Assembly (NCBI GenBank): GCA_945643635.1
Contig: CALZFC010000257.1
Coordinates: 612,501-676,500, forward strand
DNA length: 64,000 nt
Direction: 5' to 3'
Source: Allodiplogaster sudhausi
Lineage: Eukaryota; Nematoda; Chromadorea; Rhabditida; Diplogasteridae
A program made the position numbers and the translations under genes. Below, in pieces: positions 1 to 8,490 of this stretch (position 1 is the stretch's first letter; the number at the start of each line of letters is the position of its first letter). Below the pieces are notes generated by a model. The model had not been told where the DNA came from and made no database searches. It saw only the letters and a program-made list of their open reading frames with translations.

Positions 1-6
1 AGTTTT

Positions 7-9
<3 letters not shown>

Positions 10-43
<34 letters not shown>
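10..43. repeat. Perfect (GA)n microsatellite
   Basis: Uninterrupted GA dinucleotide run of about 34 bases at the left edge of the window. Confidence 0.95.
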
Positions 44-46
<3 letters not shown>

Positions 47-311
47 GGTCGACAAGGGAAGGACAAAACGTATGCATTTGTTCCCCGTCTTATATTTGAT
101 CACAACAGCCTTTCTTCTTCTCTTTTTCATTCCCTTATCTACCACAGCATTTCTTCATATTTCTCTAGCTCTCTCTCTCCCTCTCCCTCTCTCTTTCTCT
201 CACTCTCTCTCGCACTCCATGTCATTTCTATCTCGTTCTATTTCGTGTTTACGCGAGACTTTTGGTCGAATGAATGAGGAGGTGAATGAGAGATGGGGAA
301 GCACAGGCTGA

Positions 312-316
<5 letters not shown>

Positions 317-370
<54 letters not shown>
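317..370. repeat. Perfect (GA)n microsatellite
   Basis: Uninterrupted GA run of about 54 bases. It is the longest pure dinucleotide tract in the window, followed by imperfect GA-rich sequence to about 500. Confidence 0.95.
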
Positions 371-372
<2 letters not shown>

Positions 373-732
373 CGATTGAGAGGGATAGTACAGAAAGAGA
401 GGGAAGGTGAGAAAGGATACAAGAGAGAACAAGAGAGATATCGAGAGAGAACACGCAGAGAGAGAGGGAGAGAGTGAGAGAGAGTGAGAGAGAGAGAGGT
501 GAAAGAAAGAAAGAGCGCCCGGCGGAGATCGAGCCTGTGCGCTGCGAACGGGAAGAGTACTTCATTGCTTGCGAGCTGTTTTCTCCTTCTCTTTCCATCT
601 CTCTCTCTCTCTCACTCTCTTTCTGCCTCTCACCTATTGTGTTCTCTAGTTTTCTTTCCTTCACTCTCTAGTTCTCTAGGATTCACTTCTTTTTCACCCT
701 TCACCTCTTGGGTATTTCAAAATATTCTCTAG

Positions 733-750
<18 letters not shown>

Positions 751-775
<25 letters not shown>

Positions 776-857
776 TTTTCTCTCTCTATCTATCTCTCTC
801 TCTCACCCAATCTCTCTCTCTCTCTTTCTCTCGCATTTTCTCTCTCTATCTATCAAT
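751..857. repeat. 60-bp tandem duplication inside CT microsatellite
   Basis: A CT-rich block containing the landmark TCGCATTTTC followed by a CTATCTATC tail occurs at 771-794 and again at 831-854, exactly 60 bases apart. It is a local duplication within the microsatellite. Confidence 0.8.
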
Positions 858-870
858 CTCTCTCCCAATC

Positions 871-898
871 TCTTTCTCTTTCTCTTTCTCTTTCTCTT

Positions 899-920
<22 letters not shown>
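871..920. repeat. (TCTTTC)n hexanucleotide microsatellite
   Basis: About eight near-perfect copies of TCTTTC in a row, a different period from the surrounding CT dinucleotide repeats. Confidence 0.85.
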
Positions 921-931
<11 letters not shown>

Positions 932-1450
932 ATCTTGTAGTGATGCCACCGCATCGTATCTCTTTTTCACCAGCTCCCCTTTTCTCCTTCACCTTCTCTT
1001 CACAGCCCCAGTGGGGAGCAGCTACGAGAGCAAAAGGTGTTGGCGGCACGAGAGAGCATGTGAGAAGGAGAAGTAAAGAGAGGCAGACGGGCAGAAGGAA
1101 ATAGAGAGAGAGAGAGCGAGAGAGCGAGAGAGAGAGTGAGAGAGAGAGAGCGCGATATATATATAGAGAGAGCGAGAGAGCGAGAGAGTAAGAGAGAGTG
1201 AGAGAGAGAGAGCAAGAGTGAGTGAGTGTTTGTGATAGAGAGACCGAGAGAGTAAGAGAAGAGAGAAAGAACGAAGATAGAATAGGAGCAGTGCGCTGCA
1301 AAAGCAGAATTGATGGACGCATTCGGGGGGTGAAAGAAGAAAGTGGATCATAGAGACAAGGAGGGGTTAGAGAGAGCGAGAGAGAGAGAGAGAGAGAGAG
1401 CGAAAGAGAGAGAGAGATGAGAGCGACGAGAGAGGAAGAAGCAGACACAC

Positions 1451-2620
1451 TGACAGCGAGTCAGCGAGACTTACTGAGAACGCGAAGCTGGAAAACACAA
1501 GGGACCAACCATGGGGAGGGGGGGATGACTGACATTCTATGCAAGAGGTGAATAAAAAAGAGATAAGATTGCATATTTGAAATCTTGTTTCAACTAATAA
1601 ATGTTTGGAACTGATTGCTTACATTGTTTTCAAATAAAACTTAAACTTGACTAAAATGATTTGCTGCAGTATGTTGCTAAAATTTATCCTGTGAACAATA
1701 ATATGACTTTATTTTTTTTATGTGCATCAAATTAATTTGAATGTGACGGAATGAGACTTGAATATGTGCAGAAATAAGTCGAATTATTATGAAATACTTG
1801 AGTCATAACGCGAGAAAGAAGATAACGCTCTTCTATACTGTTCGCTTAACGTGAGAGCGATATGGCAGATGATAGATATTTATTTATCATATATTAGCCT
1901 CACGGGAAAGCGATGAGTAATGGAGAGCAAGCAAAGAGTAAAGACATCTCTCGGAATTGGAAATATGAGTACTAAAAACATATTGCTAGTTATGCGGTGC
2001 TCTGAATTGACTGCATACAACTGATAAAAGAGTGTCAGAATAAGAGAGCACATTTGAGATCAACGGAACCTTATTAAAAGTACAACTAATTTTGCAGGTA
2101 GCAAATGGATAGATCCCCGTGTATTCCATCAACACATTGGCGAATAAAGAATTTTAAAGAATTTTAAATGGAATTGAATGATATCATCTGGATTCGATAC
2201 AATATCATATAAAGTCTACTGTTAAGTTTAACCGCATTTTTGTCTGCTTGTTACAAAGCTAGAAGAACACAAAATATGGCGAGGCCAACATTTTTTTAAC
2301 GGTTAGCTGTTAGCTACCCTCCTATTTCAAACGCTCTCTAACCTGCAGAAGGGCCAAATATTTGAGGGCGTTTGCTGAGATACGTGGCGACTGATTTGCT
2401 TCCTTCAACATTTAATCCGACAAGAAGAGAAAAAAAACTCATCTTTGAATTGACAAAAGGGCGAGAGAGCATGCGTGTGATTCAGAGTGATGCGACCGAA
2501 AAATTTGAATTGATTACGGAAGAGTTTCGAGAAGAAGTTGTTTTTTCACTAAACGAATGGCTAATTTTTTTTAAAATTGCAAATGCTGGCCTTCGTGAAA
2601 AAGAAGAAGAATTTTTCTCC
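1451..2620. other. AT-rich intergenic region, no gene supported
   Basis: I see no exon-like GC-rich block, RNA gene or repeat here. An open frame at 2372-2758 has no ATG at its start, uses AT-rich codons and runs into the downstream 61-bp repeat, so I do not call it a gene. Confidence 0.6.
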
Positions 2621-2790
2621 TCACTTTCTCCCGTGACGCTTCGCGCGGCTGGTCGACTCTGTCTCTCTTTCTCCCTTCGTCTCACTTTCCCCCGTGACGC
2701 TTTGCGCGGCTGGTCGACTCTGTCTCTCTTTCTCCCTTCGTCTCACTTTCCCCCGTGACGCTTCGCGCGGTCGGTCGACTCTCTCTCTCC
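2621..2790. repeat. 61-bp tandem repeat, about 2.8 copies
   Basis: Copies start at 2621, 2682 and 2743 (the TCACTTT landmark recurs every 61 bases). Each contains GTGACGCTT, GCGCGG and GGTCGACTCT followed by a CT-rich tail. The second copy has one T for C change, and the third is rearranged after GCGCGG. The repeat ends about 40 bases before the ATG at 2832, so it may lie in the promoter or 5' untranslated region of the gene model there. Confidence 0.85.
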
Positions 2791-2831
2791 CCCTCTTCCT
2801 CGACTCTGCTCCTCTGTGCTCTCACTGCGAG

Positions 2832-3941
2832 ATGGCGGTCGATTCCGAGGACACAGATCCTGCTCCTCGCCTGGAGATGTTCTCGCACTACAAGAAAGCG
2901 CTGCTCATTCGGACGTTGAGTTGGGAGTTCATTTATTAAATTAAATATTAAGAAAATGAAGAATAAAAATAATAAAAATAGAAATAAATAAAAATAGAAA
3001 TAAATAAATTTTCCGGCTTCGTCATCGAGTACTGGATCATCGTGCTCATCGTCCTTCTCTCTCTCCTCCTCGTCTTTCTCTTCTTGAAATATCTGCTTGC
3101 GACGCATCTTAACGACTGTTGCAGTCGGACATAATTAATTAATTATATAAAAGTTTTTTTTTTTAATTTCGTCATCATATTCTTTTTATACTCTAATATA
3201 GCATTATTAAATTAATTATTTGAAAAAAGATTTCGTCATCATATTCTTTTTATACTCAAATATTGCATTATTAGCTTGTCCCCAACCCTCAGACTTATCA
3301 AAGATTTTGAATATATTTAAAGAGATCTCTGTGGCAATTAACATCAAATCAGTTTTAAAATTTGAATTCGCGCGCTTTTCGGAAAAGCGCGCGAACTCAA
3401 ACGCTCAATTTTAAGAAGTGTTGCTCGGCTACAATGGCCAGCTGCGTCGTATGAAGAGGATGCTCGAGGTGGACTACGAGGAAGACCTCTGGAACGACCG
3501 CAGCTTCTGTCTGGCCTACTTCAAGGTGGGAAAAAAACATTTCGACATTGAGAAAAAAAATATATATATATATTACATATTTATTATAAAAACCTGCTCA
3601 ACCTTTATAAAAGTAAGGCAACTAACGAACTCTAAAAATAAGACGATTACCATGAGTAATCACGTGAGCTAAACTAATTAAATATGTAAATACATACATA
3701 CATACATATCTACTATACTGCTTGAGTCTTTTTTTATTCCTAATAAGATTAATAAGATAAAATTGTTGGCCTCTTTAAATGAAGCTAGCTAGTTATGCTA
3801 AAGTTATGCTAAAGATCTTTTTGATGCCAGTTGCTGGACGAATTCAACCAGCTTCTCGACTTGGCGCGTTCGACGGCTGGCGGGCGTATCCGCCGCAACA
3901 CTGCCTACGAGCATTTCACTCGTCTCGCGCGACGAAAGTAG
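2832..3941 (+). CDS. Possible three-exon gene for an unrecognised small basic protein
   Basis: I do not recognise this protein. Proposed exons are 2832-2919, 3416-3525 and 3831-3941, giving about 102 residues. Each exon is a GC-rich island with G/C-ending codons in AT-rich DNA. Exon 1 starts MAVDSEDTDPAP and ends in phase 1. Exon 2 reads LLGYNGQLRRMKRMLEVDY and onward, ending CLAYFK at an AAG|GTGGGA donor in phase 0. Exon 3 begins after a pyrimidine-rich CTTTTTGATGCCAG acceptor with LLDEFNQLLDLAR and ends LARRK-stop. AATAAA signals follow the stop. The exon 2 to exon 3 join is well supported. The exon 1 donor (GTTGGG) is weak, and the exon 2 acceptor could be at 3415 or 3418. The middle is mixed acidic/basic and the C-terminus is Arg-rich. 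No signal peptide or membrane helix is seen. It could instead be the remnant of a larger gene. Confidence 0.4.
2998..3134 (+). CDS. Exon-like frame encoding one hydrophobic helix (uncertain)
   Basis: A GC-rich block at 3009-3120 in AT-rich DNA reads on the + strand as FSGFVIEYW, then about 22 Ile/Val/Leu/Phe residues, then KYLLATHLNDCC and a stop at 3132. This looks like one transmembrane helix with a short tail. Codons end mostly in C or G, as in the neighbouring exons. A possible TAG acceptor at 2996-2997 would be in phase with exon 1 at 2832-2919, giving an alternative terminal exon. On the minus strand the same block reads as an acidic low-complexity peptide with an ATG at 3105-3107, so strand is not certain. 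Confidence 0.25.
3167..3273. repeat. 64-bp direct duplication in intron
   Basis: The 43-base stretch beginning TTTCGTCATCATATTC at 3167 recurs at 3231 with two mismatches, so the repeat period is 64 bases. Confidence 0.85.
3367..3395. repeat. Perfect 14-bp inverted repeat with 1-base centre
   Basis: The arm TTCGCGCGCTTTTC is followed by a single G and then its exact reverse complement. This GC-rich palindrome stands out in AT-rich intron DNA, 20 bases before the exon 2 acceptor. Confidence 0.9.
3526..3830 (+). other. Proposed intron 2
   Basis: 305 bases from GTGGGA to CTTTTTGATGCCAG, AT-rich, containing a TA run near 3559-3570 and a TACA microsatellite at 3691-3708. Both ends fit GT-AG splicing and both flanking exons are in phase 0. 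Confidence 0.5.
3691..3708. repeat. (TACA)n microsatellite
   Basis: About 4.5 copies of TACA in a row within intron 2. Confidence 0.9.
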
Positions 3942-3985
3942 TCGATCAATCCAGGAAGCCCAAGAAATCAATCAATCAAGAGATC

Positions 3986-4013
3986 AATAAATGTGAAGAG
4001 ATTAAGGAATAAA
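3986..4013 (+). promoter_or_regulatory. Candidate polyadenylation signals
   Basis: Two AATAAA hexamers at 3986-3991 and 4008-4013 lie 45 and 67 bases after the TAG stop at 3939-3941, a usual distance for mRNA 3'-end signals. Confidence 0.5.
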
Positions 4014-4090
4014 GAAATTATCAGAATCATCAGTGAAAATCGCACGTTCTGATTTCATAGAAGATAAGGAAGGGTCAGAAAAGTTAATAT

Positions 4091-4104
4091 CATACCATGG
4101 TATG
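4091..4104. repeat. 14-bp perfect palindrome next to the array boundary
   Basis: CATACCATGGTATG is its own reverse complement. It lies 27 bases before the first tRNA-Met fragment, where unique sequence changes to tRNA-derived sequence. Confidence 0.8.
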
Positions 4105-4131
4105 GTTCACTGGAAACTGCATCTTTGCTTT

Positions 4132-4161
4132 AGTCTCATAATCTGAAGGTCGTGAGGAGCA
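4132..4161 (+). pseudogene. tRNA-Met(CAT) fragment, outermost array relic
   Basis: It matches the tRNA-Met body from within the anticodon stem through the 5' strand of the T stem, then jumps to the last five bases (GAGCA), having lost the T loop and most of the acceptor strand. It is followed by T7 at 4162-4168, a terminator-like run. The 5' half of the gene is absent. Confidence 0.8.
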
Positions 4162-4546
4162 TTTTTTTGCATTTATTCTGTTGAGAGGTAAGAAAAGAGT
4201 GAGAAGTTCTTGAAAAGCAGTATATCTTTACAATTTTCTAGCGGACGGCAAGTCTGAATAAGAGCTCCATTTTGCTTTCCGTTATCGCCAGTTTACCAAA
4301 ACTCACCTGTGCTTCCGTAGCGCAGTCGGCAGCGCGTCAGTCTCTGAAGGTCGTGAGTTCGAGCCTCACCTGGAGAAGGTTTTTTTGCATTTATTCCATT
4401 GGGAGATGAGAAAAGAGTGAGAAGTTCTTGAATTGCGGTATATCTTTTCAATTTGCAATCGGTAGGCAAATTTGAAAAAGTGACCTCAGTTTTGTTTTTT
4501 ACGTGTTCCCCATCTTCATAAATCACCAGACAAAATAATGCGATGT
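4162..4546 (+). repeat. Older-type long spacers flanking the boundary copies
   Basis: Spacers 4162-4310 and 4380-4546 are homologous. Both begin with T7 then GCATTTATTC, share AAAAGAGTGAGAAGTTCTTG and a GGCAA block, and end near a TCACC. They are quite diverged from each other and bear little resemblance to the 82-bp array spacer. They imply an older unit of roughly 220-236 bp. Confidence 0.75.
4311..4377 (+). pseudogene. tRNA-Met pseudogene lacking the anticodon
   Basis: The acceptor 5' strand, D arm, T arm and both internal promoter boxes are present. Six bases are missing from the anticodon loop, removing CAT itself, and the acceptor 3' strand carries G67T and C72A. The T7 at 4380-4386 follows. 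It could still recruit polymerase III but cannot decode Met. Confidence 0.9.
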
Positions 4547-4619
4547 GCTTCCGTAGCGTAGTCGGCAGCGCGTGAGTCCCATAATCTGAAGGTCGTGAGT
4601 TCGAGCCTCACCGGGAGCA
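4547..4619 (+). pseudogene. Diverged tRNA-Met copy with C33
   Basis: Full 73-base body with anticodon CAT, but C13T (leaving a wobble), C28G (breaking 28-42) and T33C, which removes the universal U33 of the anticodon turn. It is the first copy followed by the array-type spacer (GTATTTTGC), so it joins the old and new unit types. It shares C28G and the GTATTTTGC follower with HOR monomer 11. Confidence 0.85.
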
Positions 4620-4701
4620 GTATTTTGCTTCAATTCGTATAATTCACTGAAAAATGTTACTCTTCCTTCAATGCAATTTGCTGGAATTGCGAACAGATCA
4701 A

Positions 4702-4774
4702 GCTTCCGTAGCGCAGTCGGCAGCACGTCAGTCTCATAATCTGAAGGTCGTGAGTTCGAGCCTCACCGGGAGCA
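4702..4774 (+). tRNA. tRNA-Met variant, D-stem G24A
   Basis: First copy in 155-bp register. G24A makes a C11-A24 mismatch in the D stem, and the rest is canonical. Its upstream spacer (with CAATGCAATTTGCTGGAATTG) matches the spacer before HOR monomer 2, which also has G24A. T4 at 4778-4781. Confidence 0.85.
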
Positions 4775-5011
4775 GTGTTTTGCTTCAATTCGTATAATTC
4801 ATTGAAATGTGTTAGTCTTCCTTCTATGATATTCGCTGGACTTGCGAACAGATCAAGCTTCCGTAGCGCAGTCGGCAGCGCGTCAGTCTCATAATCTGAA
4901 GGTCGTGAGTTCGAGCCTCACCGGGAGCAGTGTTTTGCTTCAATTCGTATAATTCACTGAAATGTGTTAGTCTTCCTTCTATGAAATTCGCTGGACTAGC
5001 GAATAGATCTA

Positions 5012-5084
5012 GCTTCCGTAGTGCAGTCGGCAGCGCGTCAGTCTCATAATCTGAAGGTCGTGAGTTCGAGCCTCACCGGGAGCA
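5012..5084 (+). tRNA. tRNA-Met variant, D-stem C11T
   Basis: C11T replaces a C-G pair by a T-G wobble. The A box is slightly altered and the rest is canonical. Confidence 0.85.
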
Positions 5085-5476
5085 GTGTTTTGCTTCAATT
5101 CGTATAATTCACTGAAATATGTTACTCTTCCTTCTATGAAATTCGCTGGACTAGCGAATAGATCAAGCTTCCGTAGCGCAGTCGGCAGCGCGTCAGTCTC
5201 ATAATCTGAAGGTCGTGAGTTCGAGCCTCACCGGGAGCATTGTTTTGCTTCAATTCGTATAATTCGCTGAAATATGTTAGTCTTCCTTCTATGAAATTCG
5301 CTGGACTTGCGAACAGATCAAGCTTCCGTAGCGCAGTCGGCAGCGCGTCAGTCTCATAATCTGAAGGTCGTGAGTTCGAGCCTCACCGGGAGCAGTGTTT
5401 TGCTTCAATTCGTATAATTCACTGAAATATGTTAGTCTTCCTTCTATGAAATTCGCTGGACTAGCGAATAGATCAA

Positions 5477-5549
5477 GCTTCCGTAGCGCAGTCGGCAGCA
5501 CGTCAGTCTCATAATCTGAAGGTCGTGAGTTCGAGCCTCACCGGGAGCA
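5477..5549 (+). tRNA. tRNA-Met variant, D-stem G24A
   Basis: Same G24A change as the copy at 4702, but with an ordinary TAGCGAATAG-type upstream spacer. This suggests body and spacer variants recombine. Confidence 0.85.
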
Positions 5550-6250
5550 GTGTTTTGCTTCAATTCGTATAATTCACTGAAATGTGTTAGTCTTCCTTCT
5601 ATGAAATTCGCTGGACTTGCGAACAGATCAAGCTTCCGTAGCGCAGTCGGCAGCGCGTCAGTCTCATAATCTGAAGGTCGTGAGTTCGAGCCTCACCGGG
5701 AGCAGTGTTTTGCTTCAATTCGTATAATTCACTGAAATATGTTAGTCTTCCTTTATGAAATTCGCTGGACTTGCGAACGGATCAAGCTTCCGTAGCGCAG
5801 TCGGCAGCGCGTCAGTCTCATAATCTGAAGGTCGTGAGTTCGAGCCTCACCGGGAGCAGTGTTTTGCTTCAATTCGTATAATTCACTGAAATATGTTAGT
5901 CTTCCTTCTATGAAATTCGCTGGACTAGCGAATAGAACAAGCTTCCGTAGCGCAGTCGGCAGCGCGTCAGTCTCATAATCTGAAGGTCGTGAGTTCGAGC
6001 CTCACCGGGAGCAGTGTTTTGCTTCAATTTGTATAATTCACTGAAAAATGTTAGTCTTCCTTCTATGAAATTCGCTGGACTAGCGAATAGATCAAGCTTC
6101 CGTAGCGCAGTCGGCAGCGCGTCAGTCTCATAATCTGAAGGTCGTGAGTTCGAGCCTCACCGGGAGCATTGTTTTGCTTCAATTCGTATAATTCGCTGAA
6201 ATATGTTAGTCTTCCTTCTATGAAATTCGCTGGACTTGCGAACAGATCAA

Positions 6251-6323
6251 GCTTCCGTAGCGCAGTCGGCAGCGCGTCAGTTTCATAATCTGAAGGGCGT
6301 GAGTTCGAGCCTCACCGGGAGCA
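6251..6323 (+). tRNA. tRNA-Met variant, C32T and variable-loop T47G
   Basis: The anticodon loop reads TTCATAA and the variable loop AGGGC. The pair of changes matches HOR monomer 1 before it gained G42T, so this copy looks like its precursor. Confidence 0.85.
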
Positions 6324-7334
6324 GTGTTTTGCTTCAATTCGTATAATTCACTGAAATGTGTTAGTCTTCCTTCTATGAAATTCGCTGGACTTGCGAACAG
6401 ATCAAGCTTCCGTAGCGCAGTCGGCAGCGCGTCAGTCTCATAATCTGAAGGTCGTGAGTTCGAGCCTCACCGGGAGCAGTGTTTTGCTTCAATTCGTATA
6501 ATTCACTGAAATGTGTTAGTCTTCCTTCTATGAAATTCGCTGGACTAGCGAATAGATCAAGCTTCCGTAGCGCAGTCGGCAGCGCGTCAGTCTCATAATC
6601 TGAAGGTCGTGAGTTCGAGCCTCACCGGGAGCATTGTTTTGCTTCAATTCGTATAATTCGCTGAAATATGTTAGTCTTCCTTCTATGAAATTCGCTGGAC
6701 TTGCGAACAGATCAAGCTTCCGTAGCGCAGTCGGCAGCGCGTCAGTCTCATAATCTGAAGGTCGTGAGTTCGAGCCTCACCGGGAGCATTGTTTTGCTTC
6801 AATTCGTATAATTCACTGAAATATGTTAGTCTTCCTTCTATGAAATTCGCTGGACTTGCGAACAGATCAAGCTTCCGTAGCGCAGTCGGCAGCGCGTCAG
6901 TCTCATAATCTGAAGGTCGTGAGTTCGAGCCTCACCGGGAGCAGTGTTTTGCTTCAATTCGTATAATTCACTGAAATATGTTAGTCTTCCTTTATGAAAT
7001 TCGCTGGACTTGCGAACGGATCAAGCTTCCGTAGCGCAGTCGGCAGCGCGTCAGTCTCATAATCTGAAGGTCGTGAGTTCGAGCCTCACCGGGAGCAGTG
7101 TTTTGCTTCAATTCGTATAATTCACTGAAATGTGTTAGTCTTCCTTCTATGAAATTCGCTGGACTAGCGAATAGATCAAGCTTCCGTAGCGCAGTCGGCA
7201 GCGCGTCAGTCTCATAATCTGAAGGTCGTGAGTTCGAGCCTCACCGGGAGCAGTGTTTTGCTTCAATTCGTATAATTCACTGAAATATGTTACTCTTCCT
7301 TCTATGAAATTCGCTGGACTAGCGAATAGATCAA

Positions 7335-7407
7335 GCTTCCGTAGCGCAGTCGGCAGCGCGTCAGTCTCATAATCTGAAGGTCGTGAGTTCGAGCCTCACC
7401 GATAGCA
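7335..7407 (+). pseudogene. tRNA-Met with broken acceptor stem (CGATAGC)
   Basis: G68A and G69T unpair positions 5-68 and 4-69. Same lesion as HOR monomer 3, and it opens the ordered run that resembles the HOR. Confidence 0.85.
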
Positions 7408-7953
7408 TTGTTTTGCTTCAATTCGTATAATTCGCTGAAATATGTTAGTCTTCCTTTATGAAATTCGCTGGACTTGCGAACGGATCAAGCTTCCGTAGCG
7501 CAGTCGGCAGCGCGTCAGTCTCATAATCTGAAGGTCGTGAGTTCGAGCCTCACCGGGAGCAGTGTTTTGCTTCAATTCGTATAATTCACTGCAATATGTT
7601 AGTCTTCCTTCTATGAAATTCGCTGGACTAGCGAATAGATCAAGCTTCCGTAGCGCAGTCGGCAGCGCGTCAGTCTCATAATCTGAAGGTCGTGAGTTCG
7701 AGCCTCACCGGGAGCAGTGTTTTGCTTCAATTTGTATAATTCACTGAAAAATGTTAGTCTTCCTTCTATGAAATTCGCTGGACTAGCGAATAGATCAAGC
7801 TTCCGTAGCGCAGTCGGCAGCGCGTCAGTCTCATAATCTGAAGGTCGTGAGTTCGAGCCTCACCGGGAGCAGTGCTTTGATTCAATTCGTATAATTCACT
7901 GAAATATGTTAGTCTTCCTTCTATGAAATTCGCTTTACTAGCGAATAGATCAA

Positions 7954-8025
7954 GCTTCCGTAGCGCAGTCGGCAGCCGTCAGTCTCATAATCTGAAGGTC
8001 GTGAGTTCGAGCCTCACCGGGAGCA
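7954..8025 (+). pseudogene. tRNA-Met with 1-base deletion in D stem
   Basis: GCGC of the D-stem 3' strand plus G26 is reduced by one base (GCAGCCGTC), giving a 72-base body that cannot pair the D stem normally. The same deletion is seen in the HOR copies at 35833, 57053 and 61233. Confidence 0.85.
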
Positions 8026-8417
8026 GTGTTTTGCTTCAATTCGTATAATTCACTGAAATATGTTAGTCTTCCTTCTATGAAATTCGCTGGACTAGCGAAT
8101 AGATCAAGCTTCCGTAGCGCAGTCGGCAGCGCGTCAGTCTCATAATCTGAAGGTCGTGAGTTCGAGCCTCACCGGGAGCAGTGTTTTGCTTCAATTTGTA
8201 TAATTCACTGAAAAATGTTAGTCTTCCTTCTATGAAATTCGCTGGACTTGCGAACAGATCAAGCTTCCGTAGCGCAGTCGGCAGCGCGTCAGTCTCATAA
8301 TCTGAAGGTCGTGAGTTCGAGCCTCACCGGGAGCATTGTTTTGCTTCAATTCGTATAATTCGCTGAAATATGTTAGTCTTCCTTCTATGAAATTCGCTGG
8401 ACTTGCGAACAGATCAA

Positions 8418-8490
8418 GCTTCCGTAGCGCAGTCGGCAGCGCGTCAGTTTCATAATCTGAAGGTCGTGAGTTCGAGCCTCACCGGGAGCA
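8418..8490 (+). tRNA. tRNA-Met variant, C32T
   Basis: The anticodon loop reads TTCATAA and all stems are intact. It may be an intermediate towards HOR monomer 1. Confidence 0.85.

Larger units (their letters stand above)
1..1450. repeat. GA/CT microsatellite domain with alternating strand polarity
   Basis: Low-complexity DNA made mostly of (GA)n on the + strand in some stretches (about 10-43, 317-500, 1100-1440) and (CT)n in others (about 165-215, 584-640, 735-935). The polarity switches mean neighbouring stretches are approximately complementary. Open frames here encode only Ser-Leu or Arg-Glu dipeptide repeats and are not genes. Short non-repetitive islands (520-585, 940-1060, 1270-1360) show nothing recognisable. 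Confidence 0.9.
2920..3415 (+). other. Proposed intron 1 of the small gene model
   Basis: AT-rich, 496 bases, between a weak GTTGGG donor and a TTTTAAG acceptor. It holds an exon-like open frame (2998-3134), a 64-bp tandem duplication and a perfect hairpin 20 bases before the acceptor. Confidence 0.35.
7335..8262 (+). repeat. Proto-HOR: monomers in the order later amplified
   Basis: Consecutive copies at 7335, 7489, 7644, 7799, 7954 and 8108 carry these marks in order: CGATAGC acceptor; CCTTTATG spacer with AACGG before 7489; CTGCAATATG spacer after 7489; CAATTTGT spacer after 7644; GTGCTTTGATTC then CTTTACTAG after 7799; a D-stem lesion (GCAGCCGTC) in 7954. This is the order of HOR monomers 3 to 8 some 25 kb to the right, mostly without the later point changes. 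Confidence 0.85.

Noticed and set aside
200..1448. Several Ser/Leu-rich or Arg/Glu-rich open frames on both strands
   Set aside because: These are translations of GA/CT dinucleotide repeats, which lack stop codons in any frame.
2372..2758. 128-residue open frame before the gene model
   Set aside because: It starts at TTG, not ATG, uses AT-rich codons, and its C-terminal third is the 61-bp repeat. No recognised domain.
3779..4012. 77-residue open frame overlapping the last exon
   Set aside because: It reads exon 3 in another frame. The frame LLDEFNQLL to LARRK-stop has the better codons and follows a good splice acceptor in phase with exon 2.
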